Part shown: piece after piece, positions 22,700 through 34,161 of the stretch
Layout of the letters: each line of letters starts with the position of its first letter
How positions within the stretch are numbered: position 1 is the first letter of the stretch
Assembly: GCA_031772625.1 (NCBI GenBank)
Contig: CM062819.1
Location: 826,854,003 to 826,918,002 of the forward strand
Source of the DNA: Pinus tabuliformis
Taxonomy: Eukaryota; Streptophyta; Pinopsida; Pinales; Pinaceae
DNA length: 64,000 nucleotides
Direction: 5' to 3'
Translations under genes and position numbers: made by a program
Notes under the pieces: generated by a model
Told to the model about the DNA's origin: nothing
Seen by the model: the letters and a program-made list of their open reading frames with translations, nothing else
Database searches by the model: none

Positions 22700-24853
22700 T
22701 CATTCTTCAAATATGTACAGATTATTTGGAGTTCTTTTGCCTTTGATCACTGTTTTACCTGTATCAAGATCACGAACAAGACATCCATTTGATCTGAATA
22801 TAACCTTGGTTCTTTGATCACACATCTGGCTGACACTTAGAAGATTGTGCTTCAATCCATCAACATACAAAACATTTCCAGCCTTGACCTTTTCTTTTAA
22901 CTGAGCAATGCCCTTTCCTTTTATAGTTGCAGGAGTATCATTTCCAAAGGAGACTTTCTTTCCCTTTTCTAGAGCAGAATAAGACTCAAGTTTTTCTTTA
23001 TCACCTGTCATATGCTTCGAACATCCACTGTCAATGTACCATAGATTTTCCTGTCCCTCTGCATAAAATGCTATCCCACATCTTTCTGTTTGTGGTTCCT
23101 TTATTCTCCATGTTTTGGTGCTTGAGGCTTGTTCTTTTTTCTGCTGAAATCTACTCCTGCATTCAGAGTCTTCATGACCAAAGTTATTGCAAATAGAACA
23201 TTCAACTTCATTTTCAAGAACCGAAAAGTTGTTATAGGTCCTTTTTCTAATCCCGGTCATACTTCTTTGTTTTTGAGCTTCCCTAGTCATGATTGTTTTA
23301 TATGCAACACATTGAGCTGCTTTGTGACCAAAGTTATGGCAAGAAAAGCATTGTCCATTGAAGAAACTTCTGCGGTTATCAAATCTACCGGCCAAATGAT
23401 TGTAATTTCTATTGTCATCCATTCTTGAACCAAATTGAGAAGATTTTACCTGTGGCTGGTTGTAGCTTTTTTTCACCCTTAAGATGGATTGCCCCTGATA
23501 GTTTCTGTTTGTAATTCGTCCCTGCTTTACCTGATGATCTTCATTTTGCTTTTGCTCATTTCTTCTTGCTGCATCAAGATAACTTTTTGAGGTGGATGCT
23601 TGAGAAGTTTCTCCATTATAGCCCAGACCTGTCTTGTTTAGTGGAGACCGCTGCACATTGATAATCTCATCCAAAGTTTCAGATCCTTTGACAAACTTGA
23701 GATTAATAGCTTTTGTTTTCTCAATCTCTTTTCTAAGACCAACAATTTCACCTTCTAATTTTTCAAGATGTTTTTCCTTTTCATCAATTTGAAATTGTAG
23801 AGTATCAATGATCATGTTCTTTTCTTCTATACATCTCTTGAGTCTAGTAATTTCATCATAAAGGTTATCCACATCTATAGCATCCATATAATCATCATCT
23901 TCAAATGCCATTAACAACTTATATTCATTACCTTGTTCATCTTCATCACTGTTTGATAGACCATCACTATCTTCATGAGTGTAGTAGCTTTTTTTATTTG
24001 CATTCTGTTTCTTGTTCCATCTAGCAGGTTCCTTTCCTTTATCCTTATAAGGACATTTTGCAGCATAATGACCTACTCTTCCACAAGCAAAGCATTTAAA
24101 AGGTAACTTACCTCTGAACCTTCCAGAACCCCTTTGAAGATTTCTGACAAAATTTGATTCTTCTTCCTCTTCTTCTGGGACGTGGCTTGCTTCATAATAA
24201 TCTCCTTTGCCTGATGCTTTGAAAGCATCTTCTCTTCTGTCTGATGGACCTCCCTTTCTCATTTCATAAGCAGTTAGAATTCCATGTAGCTGAGACATAG
24301 TAAGAATTCGTAGATTTTCCTTTTCTTCTATTGCAGATACTTTAGATTCAAACTTGGGGGACAATGATCTTAGAACCTTTTCAACCACAATAGCCTCTTT
24401 TATTTCTTCACCCAAATTTTTCATACAATTAACAACCTCATTTACCCGAGGAAAATAGTTAGCCACACTTTCATCATTATACATTTTGAGAGTCTCATAC
24501 TGAATTCTGAGAGTTTGAAGTTTAGCACGCTTTACCTGTTCATCTCCTTCATAGCTCGTGACAATTTTGTCCCATATCTCTTTTGCGGATTTATAGTGCA
24601 TTACCTTCATGAATTCTGATTGAGATATACATCCTAATAGAGTACTGACTGCTTTCGCATTTGTTTCATAATTCTTTTTCTCAGCTGCATCTGTACGAGT
24701 AGCTGAAGGAAAAGCGTAGCCTGTCTCTACTATGTCCCAAACTTCTGTACCAAGAGATTGAAGATAGGCAGTAACTCTTATCTTCCAATAATTGAAGTTT
24801 GTCCCATCAAAAACTGGTGGCCTGATTGATGCTTCTCTCTCGTAGTTGCTCAT
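22700..24853 (-). pseudogene. gag-pol: Copia Gag and aspartic protease (717-residue open part)
   Basis: ATG at 24853-24851 starts 'MSNYEREASIRPPVFDGTNF', and the Copia capsid domain (UBN2/DUF4219-like) covers about residues 10-200. CCHC knuckles sit at 254-267 (CFACGRVGHYAAKC), 502-515 and 552-565; three is more than the usual one. An acidic linker and a coiled coil (about 332-382) lie between the first and second. Protease has 'WYIDSGCSKHMTG' with Asp608-Ser-Gly. The frame ends at TGA 22702-22700 in the protease-integrase linker, and the same frame continues beyond it, so the stop is a nonsense mutation rather than a natural end. Otherwise this is the best-preserved Gag in the window. Confidence 0.9.
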
Positions 24854-24896
24854 GATGAACGATCTACCTTCAAGCGATCAAGCTTCTCTGAAGGAC

Positions 24897-24912
24897 CTGC
24901 TCTGATACCAAT
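24897..24912 (-). other. Copia primer-binding site, tRNA-iMet
   Basis: The minus strand reads ATTGGTATCAGAGCAG immediately after the 5' LTR end CCAACA. The core TGGTATCAGAGC is the standard initiator-tRNA-Met primer site of plant Copia elements. Confidence 0.95.
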
Positions 24913-26377
24913 TGTTGGAAATAATACTGAGAGGGGGGGTGAATCAGTATTATCTAATTCTTTTAATAAATCTTCCTTATTTGTTCTTTGAATCAGTACC
25001 ATAAAATAATGAGCATGAACAAAGAAAACAGATAGTCACACCAAAGAACACAAGATGTAAGGTGGAAACCCAATGTGGGTGAAAACCACCTGCTGCAATA
25101 TGTCTCTATCTTCTTTCAAATTAGAAACTCCTTTTACAATGGTTTTGTACTGGTGCAGTCCTTTACCAGTACGCAGGCTACAACCTGCAGAGAGCTACAA
25201 CTCTCTCTCTCTCTCGTTTTCCAGTCTCTCCTGGAAGGGAGCTACAACCCCCTACTTCTTTTCATAAAGCATCAAATGATCATTAAGTACATAAAAGTTA
25301 CAGTCCACTACAGTTATCAGATCAGCAATAACAGAACTAACCCAGAACACCTTATCAATAGAAAAATTCAGTCAACAGAACATTTTAAGACAGATACGTA
25401 GTTTTCCCTTCTGTGGCCTGCGTCGCTACGCAGTTCACCTTCTGCTTTCCTGCGTATACCTGCAGGGATCCTTCTGCCGAGCTGCGTGCCCACGCACTGT
25501 TCCTTGAACCGCGCTGCGTACTATTACTGTAGGGACGCACCCAGAGACATTATCGCGCTGCGTACTGTTACTGCAGGGACGCACCCAAAAATACTATCGC
25601 GCCGCGTACTTTTACTATGCGGACGCACCTGAACCTTAGTCGCTCTGCGTACCCACACAACTCTCCTTCTTCTGCTCTGCGTACCCACGCAACTCTCCTT
25701 CTGCTCTGCGTACCGACGCAGGTCTCCTATTTCTGCTCTGCGTACCGACGCAGGTCTCCTGTTTCTGCTCTGCGTACCCATACAGATCTCCTGTTTCTGC
25801 ACTGCGTACCCACGCAGCTCTTCTGTTAAACACCTGCGTCCTTATGATTAGGGCCGAATAGGCAGTCCACCAGAGTGGCATAGTTGCTCAGATCTGATCA
25901 TGCGCTCGAGAGATCACCCTTCACAGATTCTCCTTCAACTTCCCTTTCATATAGATCAAGCTTTTAAGACCATAACCCAATATTTCAGATCTAAAGATAT
26001 TCAATTGCAAAAGATGCTTAGCCAAGTGATCTCCTTTGCTTTATATAGGCAAGCTCCTCCTAAAATCATGGAACAATACCATGAGCCGACACCATAATAA
26101 CCCAATACCGTCGGCTAAATACCAAGAGTAACACATAAGAAAACCCCACATGAATTTCTTTGCCTTGAAATGTGTGCACTGGGGGTACGCACCTCCTGAA
26201 CGGCTGGCCTGCGTACCTGGACGCGGTCCCTACATGGTGTACCTGCGGGTACGCACCTTCTAAACTGATTTCCTGCGTACGTCTTAATTTTCAACAAATT
26301 GAGAGCCTTGCCACGGGAGTTGCCATCAAGTACAACATCTGTAACATATAGCCATACCAGAAAACATAATGCCAACA
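24913..26377 (-). repeat. Copia 5' LTR
   Basis: The LTR is 1465 bp. Compared with the other LTR it carries one more copy of the ACCCACGCA-containing tandem unit near 25640-25700 and a different short segment after 25910 (CACCCTTCACAGATTCTCC). The terminal 10-bp stem is at 24921-24953. The promoter TATA box is CCTATATAAAG on the minus strand at 26038-26048, so U3 is the segment to its right. Confidence 0.9.
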
Positions 26378-26382
26378 GAACG

Positions 26383-26830
26383 ATGGTAGAATCGATTACA
26401 CGAAGTAACTACGTTGAACTGCAATATGATGACAAGGTTGTTGTGCTGTGTGTCGACAAAAGTAAGAGATATGCCTCCTTATGATGGTCTAAATGAGGTA
26501 TATACCTTCTTGGATGCATTTGAAAGGGAGGTGCTGGAAAAGCAACACTTCCAGGCCTTGGACTAGGTACTGTGCGCTATGCCTGCAAGATGGTGGGGTA
26601 CACACAAATGAAGCTTTGATGATTGGCGCAAATGTAGGAGAAGGATGAGATCACACTTTAGGAAGCCTAATATGTGATTGGCAGAAAAGTAGGATGAACA
26701 GGATGATCCACATGCACATCTAGCCAAGTGGACGTAGGCATATGGAGAAGACCACAACCTGCACAGATGCGCATGAACTCCGCGGTAAAATACATGGTTA
26801 ATGAGCATGTGTTGGGGGGGCGACCTTGCG
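26383..26830 (+). pseudogene. second Gag-like block of the outer gypsy element
   Basis: Directly after the Copia target site, stop-interrupted coding text reads 'MPPYDGLNEVYTFLDAFERE', 'LEKQHFQALD', 'ARWWGTH' and 'DPHAHLAKWT'. This is the capsid-type motif set of another retroelement Gag (Retrotrans_gag style). It lies downstream of the protease at 17.8 kb, an unusual order. I take it as part of the outer element's polyprotein because the flanking sequence is continuous across the Copia site. Multiple TAG/TGA stops make it non-coding. The block ends abruptly near 26820, where integrase sequence begins. Confidence 0.6.
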
Positions 26831-27435
26831 GATGGCTCTTAATGTTAGGAAGACATTATGCAGGAATAGAAATCACGTAGAATATTCCACGTGTAGAAGC
26901 ATTCAACAAGGTATGCAACGCGTAGCGAAGTGCTTGGGACCTATGCATACCTGCAGTGTTATGTGCTTATCGGACAACATGCATGAAGCTGATGGGACAG
27001 ATGCCTTTTAGGCTTGTCTATGAACTAGAAGCCATAATGGCTATGGAATACATCGTGCCTAGTTTATGCATAGTAGGACTCACAGGTATGATGGATCACG
27101 GAGCCCTGGAGGAGAGCCTTGCGTAGTTGGAAGAGATCGAAGAAGAACGATTTTTTGTTGGATTCCACCAGCAGGTCCAAAAGCAGCGCGAAAAGGCTTG
27201 GAAAGATTGACATATTAAGCTACGCACATTCAAGGTAAACGATCTGGTGTTTTTGTATGATAGTAAGTTTGATAGATTCCCAAGGAAATTCAAAATGCAT
27301 TGGTTAGGGTTGTATGTTATTAAGGAGATTACAGATGGAGGTGCGGTACAGTTGGTCAAGTTAAATGGAGAGCCCTTCCCAGGAAAAGTGAATGGCGATC
27401 ATTTGAAGCCATACATAGGTGGCTCGACCACCTAA
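26831..27435 (+). pseudogene. pol: integrase C-terminal part of the outer gypsy element
   Basis: From about 26880 the translation resembles the end of a gypsy integrase core: 'VEAFNKVCNA', 'WDLCIPAVLCAYRTTC', 'MPFRLVYELEAIM'. It continues with the helical linker 'FFVGFHQQVQKQREKAW' and the C-terminal domain in the open frame 27247-27435 ('FKMHWLGLYVIKEITDGGAV', 'KVNGDHLKPYIGG'). The HHCC part, the first two catalytic Asp positions and all of RT and RNase H are missing, so a deletion of at least 2 kb joined the Gag-like block to this place. The natural stop is TAA at 27433-27435. Confidence 0.75.
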
Positions 27436-27831
27436 CTATGCCACGGAAGCATAGGCTTAGTGCTCCATGCAGCTGAAAGGAGGCACATGACTATAAACTA
27501 CCATGCCCGGGGACTGCGCGATGTCAGGACTGCGAGCAATAGCAAAGTGTCATAGGGTCCGCGACAGCATGAAGGTAGCTATGCTGCCACGTGGGTCAAC
27601 CGGAAAGTGAATATTACAGTCACTATTCATGGTGTGATGCTTGGTTTGAGACCAAATAGAGTGAGCGACAGGCATTTAAGGTGAAATTTATGGGCTAGAT
27701 TCTTGAAAACCTGCCACCAATCTAGCATTAATGGACAGAATGTGGGGGGAACAGTTGAATTCAAATTAAAAAGGTGCTATAAATTATAAAGGGCTATCCA
27801 GCAAGCAACACTTGGTAATTTGAGAACTGAG
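27436..27831. other. spacer between integrase and accessory ORF of the outer element
   Basis: About 400 bases without a supported frame. It contains no recognisable polypurine tract or hairpin. It may hold a splice or internal promoter signal for the downstream accessory ORF, but I see none that convinces. Confidence 0.4.
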
Positions 27832-29200
27832 ATGTTGTGTGCTCAGATATTTATGAGCCAAGACTTGTTCGATCTTTTGAAAGAGAATTCATTGTTTGAG
27901 CATTTGCTAGAGACATTGAGAGAATTGTGGAATCGCACTATGGTAGCACTCGAGGAAGCCATAGAAATGACAGCTGAGGAAGCCGCCCAAGAAATTACAG
28001 AAGTTGAAACCCCAGAGAGCACCGGGATAGTCGCTAAAATCCCTAAATCACCGCACATGTTGAGACCTAATAAAGACAAGTAGGCCATGGTACCGGTGCA
28101 CGTATCACCTAGAAATCCATTGAGGACTAAGCTCACCATGGAAGAAAAGGGGAAGGCTATTGATTTGGAGGTCATTGTGGAAGAAAAGTTTGAAGAAATC
28201 CTAGTTGAGGAGGAGGATGTAGAGATGGAGGTCGAAACCCAGGGTGCATACCTTCCCACCAGGTTACCTACATATGTTCCTCCGCAAAATGGTAAAGCAA
28301 AGGTGCCCAAGGATATAGATGAGAGCAAGAGCTCTTTGCAAACTCTGCGCTCCCTGATGACATTATTTTTGAAGGAGCGCACTTGGGACAGGTGCCAATG
28401 CTGAAATTTGAAGATTGGAACCTTGCAGACCACCAGAAGTTCCTGCATCTCGTGACCATGCAGCTAATGTGCCAGAAGAAAGATGCATCATTTGGAATAA
28501 TAGAGTTGGAGCCACACAAATGGTTGAGAGGAGTTTAGAAAGTAGGGTTGCTAAACCTGCTCTGGGTGCCACATTATCATCGCTCCCTAATGACCATTTT
28601 TGTCATCAGGCAGTTGCTCTGCTTGGTGTATGATGGGTGCTTGTGGCTAGAGGATCCCATCCCCATCACAGACGATCTGATTCATAGGATTACCCAACTC
28701 CCTTGCATAGGGGAGGACCCGACAAACATTTTAGAAGGAAAGAGTGAAAATTTTGCCATCATGGAGGCCATGAAAAAGAAATTTAAACTGGAGAAGAAAA
28801 AGCAAGGTTACATCATTTCCAGCATTAAAAACCCTAATGTCAAGGTTGCGACACAGATATTGGCAGGGAAGGTGATGCGGAAGTGCCAGGCGGATGAGGT
28901 GCATGCACTGGTGGTTGCATTAGCAGCGTAATGCGCAGAAGGGGTCCAGTTCAACTAGGCAAACTATCTATGTGGAGAGTTCCTTGAGAACTTTCGTGAG
29001 GCATAGGAGTAGGGTAAAACATTCCATTATGCATGGCTTTTGTTGTTGATAGTACTGGTGGCATGGGAGCTGCTTGAAGATAGCCGGTTCCTGACGATCA
29101 CGCAAGACCTTCTAGAGGTAGCGAAGTACACTTCACAATGGGCAATCAGGGATGCACAAAGTATAAGGGAAAGAAAAATATTCTAGGTGCTGATGGAGAT
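27832..29200 (+). pseudogene. accessory ORF of the outer gypsy element, N-terminal part
   Basis: ATG at 27832 ('MLCAQIFMSQDLFDLLKEN') opens a frame that reads through a TAG at 28081-28083 and a Glu-rich acidic segment to about 28340. It then shifts one frame to 'LPDDIIFEGAHLGQVPMLKF' and continues to 29200. This part includes 'ELEPHKWLRGV', 'FVIRQLLCLVYDGCLWLEDP', 'ITDDLIHRITQLPCIGEDP' and 'KVATQILAGKVMRKCQADEV', resembling the helical domains of accessory proteins in large plant gypsy elements. Stops include TAG after 'WLRGV' and TAA at 28929. The Tat-like element inserted in codon 'ATG' of '...VLMEM' near 29200; the ORF resumes at 45454. Function unknown; no catalytic motif seen. Confidence 0.6.
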
Positions 29201-30329
29201 TGTTGGAGAGGTAAATCCCCTCTACAGATAGAGGCGATCCCTACTAGCCCAGAATGGGTCTAGCAACAATCAGTCAATGCTACTATGCAAGTTCCTAATT
29301 GCAAATAAAAGGTAGGCAATGAACACCTACTTGGATTCTAACGCTATTGTTTGATGAAGAGCCATCGCTCTCGCTCCTTCACTTTGGCCGGTCATGATCC
29401 TCCATAATCCTCGTGGATAGACACCTGCACACACAAAGAGAAACACAAACACAAGCGTGAAATCTAATAAATGCAATTATACATCAGTCAGAAAGGACAT
29501 AACTCACATTAACCATTACAAAGACAAATGAGAGTGGAACCATAATAGTAGTCATCTATTATTAATCAATAACAGAGAAGAGTACAACCAAAGTTCTGAC
29601 GTCGAATCCTTCTCAAGAGGGTCCAGCCAGCAAGTCTCTTAAGCATTCACCCTTGGAGGTAGGTCTCCCAAGACAAAAACTCTCTCTCACACAAGTTCAC
29701 ACAAGAAAGCAACACTTCACAACCTTCCTTAAGCTCTCTAGCAATCCCACACTTGTCACACCAACTACCTACTAGCAGCAGCACTCTAAGCACTATCAAT
29801 TCCACACTGTCAAAAACTAGCTGCTCATGGCAATGGTAGAGGCTTAAATAGGAGAAGGAGTCTCCATGAATGGTGGGAGGATGAGATTATCTCCAAGGAA
29901 GGTGGCTCAAATGACGAACAAACATGCCAGAGAAGGTAGGGCGACATTGACAAGGCCAACAACCAGGTCTGGAGTCATCTGGAAGGTCGGCTGTTAAAAC
30001 AAACTCACCCAAACAGGATCAGCGCGGGTGTATAACTGCACTGGAGCGCTGACATCGCATCTGAATAACAGAGAAGGTTATGTCAGCGTGACTCAATGTA
30101 AACAGAGGATGCGCTGGTTCATGAAATTCGACCAGTGCGGAAAACACGTGTGCTTCCGCGCTGGCAACGCATTCGTTGTATTATGAGGCGCCAGTCAGCG
30201 CGGTTATTTTAATAACAGTCGCGATGATGGAAAAAACTTTGGAAGAGTGGGTCATTTGGCAACACTAGAGAGCATGAGCATGATTAATTTGAATTCATGA
30301 CACAGACAGTGACAAATTACTGTGTAATA
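29201..30329 (-). repeat. 3' LTR of the Tat-like element
   Basis: Pairs with 44320-45448 at equal length. The outermost base pair of one end is changed (TA instead of CA at 30328-30329). It includes a TATTTAAG promoter-like word (29843-29850, minus strand) and a 33-base hairpin at 30132-30164 with one mismatch in the stem. Confidence 0.9.
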
Positions 30330-32380
30330 GATGCCCACTAAAGCATGAAGCCCGAGAGAGTGGGAGGGGTGAAATGCTTTACAAAACTCGCTGAAATGGA
30401 ACACCACCAGGAAGAATCTGCACGTATGTACAACTGATATCTCTATTACATGTAGTCTAGGCATGGGCGCAGCCATCCAAAAGACATACAAAGAAGGTCT
30501 GTGGTATGGACGCAGCCACCTAGCTGAGGAGACCATGATGATAATAAGGTATGGTCGCAGCCATCCCAAAAGACTCAGGTATGGGTGCAGCCATCCATCA
30601 ATGAGTCATGTAATAATAATCCACAAAATCGCAACCCGGTTTGCAACAGACAAAAACTAGGGTCTTGCGCTCCAACCCGACCCGAACAAAGTACAAGTCC
30701 AAGCATGTGAATACATGAGCTGAAGTCGAACATGCATGAACATCATCTGATTACCAGCCAATAATGAAAACTGTTAACAGACGCGAGAGGTACCACCAAT
30801 AATGACAATGGTCCTCAAGGTACTTATAGGTACAATCCGCGGCGTGTGAATCAATGAGCTGGCGTCGAACACCCGCAGAATCATTCGATCGGAGGCCAAT
30901 GATGAAAACCTCACATCGAACATGAAGAAACTGCCATTGAGGCATGCCGGCTCTAAGGCACCTGAAGGGAGTCTCTAAGTCACCTTCCTAGATAATGAGC
31001 TGAAGTCGACAGGAAGTGACCTTGATCAAAGGTGGGCCATAATGTTTCCCAAATCATCGACACGAGACAGAGAAGGATATGATATTTTGTGTGAGGTATC
31101 ATAGGGAGGTTGTAAGTTTGCAGAGGGAAACTTCTCTTGAACATATCGGCGGCACGACAGTGGATTTGGCAGTATCTGACATCAAATGAGCAGAGGTCAT
31201 GGTGACGAGACAATGAGCAGATGAGAGGCCAAATAGGATAACCCAAACCCACGGAGGCTAGTGTAAAACGAGATGAGAAATTCCCACCCAGACACGAATG
31301 CAAACTAGTGCCATGTTCAAGAGCGACATACTGCCGACACGACGATTATTACAGTTCCATTTTCCCCACCATTTCTGGCAGGTACCCCGATTATTTTTGG
31401 ACGACAAGCTTGACGGGGATAGCATATGCTTGGAAAGCGTCATTTCGACGGTATCCAATGTCATTAAGTTTTAACGAGTCTGACAAAGGAAGAACTCGGC
31501 GTCTTTTCCTGTTTAGAGAGTCTGAAAAGACAGCGGAAAAGAAAACTCCAGGGGGGTCCTTTTTCGTAAAGTTGTGTCTCTCGAGCCCGAAAAAGTATAA
31601 AACAATGCTCGAAAGAACCGCCCGACCAGTATGATCGAGGAGTACTTTTCGTAAGTAGTGACTTTGACCCGAAAAAGTAAAAAAGCGGTCAGAAGTACGT
31701 CGTTTTGGAGCCAATAACGAGTGCGAAACAACAAACACCCGGTAATCTTTTTAGTTTAAACAGTCGAAAAAAGAGCTTTAAAGGCGACCGCCTCTCATTT
31801 CTTTAACGAGTCGAGAGGGGGGACTCGGCCATATTTTCTTGCTTTACGTCGAAAAAGAGCTTAAAGACGACGTTTTGGGACCAAGTGTGTATAAGACCAT
31901 CGTGACCCCACCGGTATGAGAATCTGCACAAGAAACACCGCACGCGTAAACTTGTTCGAGATAATATGTACCACATGCATAAAAACATAGTAAAATGACA
32001 TTGACACTAAGCACATGGTAAAAAACATGACACAAAACCCACATTTATGAGAAATGATAGTTAATTATAAAATTTTACCATAAATAGGGGGGTAAAAGGA
32101 GGTTTTTACCATTGTTACCATTTTGAGCCGTGGAGGATGTTGTGGAGCTGCGAGGTTGACGAACCAAATTCCATCCCGTGCGGACATCAACCACCCTGCA
32201 ACCTGTTCCAAGTAGGTTCTCCTTCTCCTGCGCTTCATTTTGAGTCATTTTAGCCGCATTTCCACGGTGGGAAGTGGTAATTTGGGCGAATTTTGTGAAC
32301 TTCAATTCGCTCTCGGTCAGTGCGGATTTCCTCATCGGGTCCGCGCTGATCGAATAATTTTTACACATACCACCCCCGGA
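30330..32380. other. non-coding 3' region of the Tat-like element with local repeats
   Basis: There is no supported gene. The word CGCAGCCATCC with a 'ggtatgg' lead recurs four times at 30465-30595. A 140-base block centred on 'tgagctgaagtcgaac...ccaataatgaaaac' (30705-30775) is repeated in diverged form at 30845-30915. Between 31410 and 31860 a 'gagtc-t/c-gaaaaag' word recurs, like the one in the element's leader near 42640-42780. The minus-strand polypurine tract adjoining the LTR is weak (TTAGTGGGCATC). Confidence 0.55.
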
Positions 32381-32471
32381 TCAGCGCGGAAAACAGGTGT
32401 GCTTCCGCGCTGACCCAAGGGAAAAAACAAAGGGCGCCATTATCAACGCGACTGTTTTAAAAACAGTCGCG
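32381..32471. promoter_or_regulatory. hairpin module upstream of the antisense ORF
   Basis: Positions 32381-32413 form an 11-bp perfect stem, TCAGCGCGGAA / TTCCGCGCTGA, around an 11-base loop. Positions 32447-32471 form a 12-bp perfect stem, CGCGACTGTTTT / AAAACAGTCGCG, with a single-base loop. The first hairpin is nearly identical to one in both LTRs (30132-30164, 45251-45283), and the second resembles the following LTR segment. It sits 80-170 bases before the antisense ATG, with a TATAAAT word at 32509-32515 in between. Confidence 0.7.
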
Positions 32472-32550
32472 CTGACGCCGCGAAACTAAAATTTTAACAA
32501 TTTGAACGTATAAATTTCAACGGTCAGGGCTCTAATGATTTTTTGTGGCT

Positions 32551-33797
32551 ATGCAGGACACAATGGCATTTGTTTGGCAAGAGCGAGCTCATGATAATGA
32601 GGATATAGTGGCATTTGCCGATGCTGGGTGCCGTAATGCAATGCGGGCATGCGGGTTGCTCAAATTCTTCCTCACTCCGCGCCTGCGAGCACAACCTGAT
32701 CTTCTCGAGTTCCTAATCAGGGCTTGGAATCCTGTTGATGGGAAGTTTGTGATTCGAGGCCGTGATATCGAGTTCGATCACACAGATATCTATTTTTTGA
32801 CCGGGTTATCACGTCAAGGTGAGATGCCCATTCTGGAGGGGCAGCGACCCAGTGGTGAAACCCTAGATACGCTGATGGCTCGGGTGTGCCCACAGGCACG
32901 CAAAACGCGGAGTGGGAAGGTAGGTATTCCCACGGTGGAGGACATCGTCCTTCGAACCATACTCTTCCTGGTGACCCGAGCAGCGGGTTCTTTGGCCAAC
33001 CACGAGGCTTCGAAGACCAATCTCTTATTAGCTCTCGAGTGTTTGAATCCCATGGTATTCAACTGGGCAGCAGCAGTAACAACCAGCATGAAGAGACAGC
33101 TGAGCAACTGCCGACGTGGTGAGTCGAAGCAGTTTGGCTATGGGTCCATTTTACTCCCGCTCATGCTGGAGTGGGTACCGGCATTACAGCTACAGGGCAT
33201 GGTCGTGGATCCACCCAGAGGTCCCCGAGAGACGAGGGCTAGTCGATGGGGCCATGTCATGCCGCGAGGAGGTGGCGGCCGCCCAGTGGCTTGGGGAGTA
33301 TATTTCCGAGAGTGGCTGTATCGGCAGGTTATTTTTATGGAGGACTGGCCATATGCTGGCATGGACTTCCGCGGAGATCCAGACATGCCACTACCAGCGG
33401 GAGAGCATTGGGACGATGGTGGTAAGCCACTTGATCTCTTTTTAATTTTTTTTATTTTTTTAATGTTTTTTAATTTTTCATGTACATGTCTTTACGATGA
33501 ATGCTATGGTATGCAGATGGAGGACCGACGAGACCCCTCGGTCTGGCCCCAGAGGCGCGGAGAGAGGCACAAGGCGCTGGAGCCCTGGCCTTGGCTCCTC
33601 CAGGAGTCGATATGATGGAGACTGTGATACAGAACCTCGAGGGCTTACTGGCGGGGGTTCCAGATTACCAGGGGATAGAGGAGGTCCCCATAGCATCTCA
33701 GATTCACACGGTGGGGGTAGAACCCAGGATGCACCGCCTTTTGAGGCGGGTGACACGGGCAGCTGTATGCTACAGAGAACATAACCCACCACAATAG
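32551..33797 (+). CDS. antisense spliced ORF of the Tat-like element, plant-mobile-domain-like (383 aa)
   Basis: The ORF runs opposite to gag-pol. Exon 1 is 32551-33421 and exon 2 is 33517-33797. The intron begins GTAAG, ends TATGCAG, is T-rich, and splits a Gly-Asp boundary in phase 1. Joining restores one frame of 383 residues without stops, whereas unspliced reading runs into T-rich hydrophobic junk. Residues 51-92 ('LLEFLIRAWNP', 'FDHTDIYFLTGLSRQGEMP') have the hydrophobic and Trp/Gly pattern of the plant mobile domain found in MAIL/MAIN proteins and in transposon proteins; residues 130-215 are helical. No catalytic motif was seen. The ATG at 32551 is preceded by a GTG codon in frame and lies next to an acceptor-like GGCTATGCAG, so an upstream exon is possible. 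Antisense extra ORFs are known in Tat-lineage elements. The function is unknown. Confidence 0.65.
33422..33516 (+). other. predicted 95-bp GT-AG intron of the antisense ORF
   Basis: The donor is G|GTAAGCC, the body is about half T with runs of TTTTT, and the acceptor is ATGGTATGCAG|ATGG. The flanking frames differ by one, and removal fuses them exactly. No RNA evidence is available here. Confidence 0.65.
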
Positions 33798-34161
33798 ACA
33801 TCTCGGTCTTATTTCCCACTGATGTTTTTTGAGAAACACGCGTCTCATATGTACTGAGGACACCGGCCTTATCTAGACATATACACTTATTTTTGAGCGC
33901 CTTGGTGCGCCACATGATATATATATATATACCGATTTTGGATGGGATCTTTTACATGTGATGATGTTTTTATATGCTATGCAAATGTCTAACACAAATG
34001 TAATCTAATGTATCAGTTTCATAACATACGACCCACATATTTTATTTTTTTTTGCAAGCTTAAAAGCACACACGACAACACACATGCAAACTATGCTTGG
34101 AAAAGGATTTTATATATACATATGCTTATCCTATGGTCTTATTATGTTTTCTATGTCTTGT
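33798..34161. other. gene-free spacer between converging antisense ORF and second RNase H ORF
   Basis: AT-rich, with a TATATATATATA run near 33918. The antisense ORF (plus) and the RNase H ORF (minus) converge here, so both would need 3' processing signals in this stretch. No clear AATAAA word on either strand stands out. Confidence 0.4.

Larger units (their letters stand above)
18315..26377 (-). mobile_element. complete-length Copia retrotransposon, coding-dead
   Basis: The 8063-bp element is bounded by TGTTGG...CCAACA and a perfect five-base target duplication GAACG (18310-18314 and 26378-26382). The 5' LTR is 24913-26377 and the 3' LTR 18315-19734. A tRNA-iMet primer site adjoins the 5' LTR and an AAAGGGGGAG polypurine tract adjoins the 3' LTR. 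Domain order Gag, protease, integrase, RT, RNase H is diagnostic of Copia. The polyprotein has three in-frame stops and one frameshift, but the LTRs differ at few bases apart from small indels, so insertion is fairly recent. The three zinc knuckles and long coiled coil in Gag are unusual; lineage is not assigned. Confidence 0.95.
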
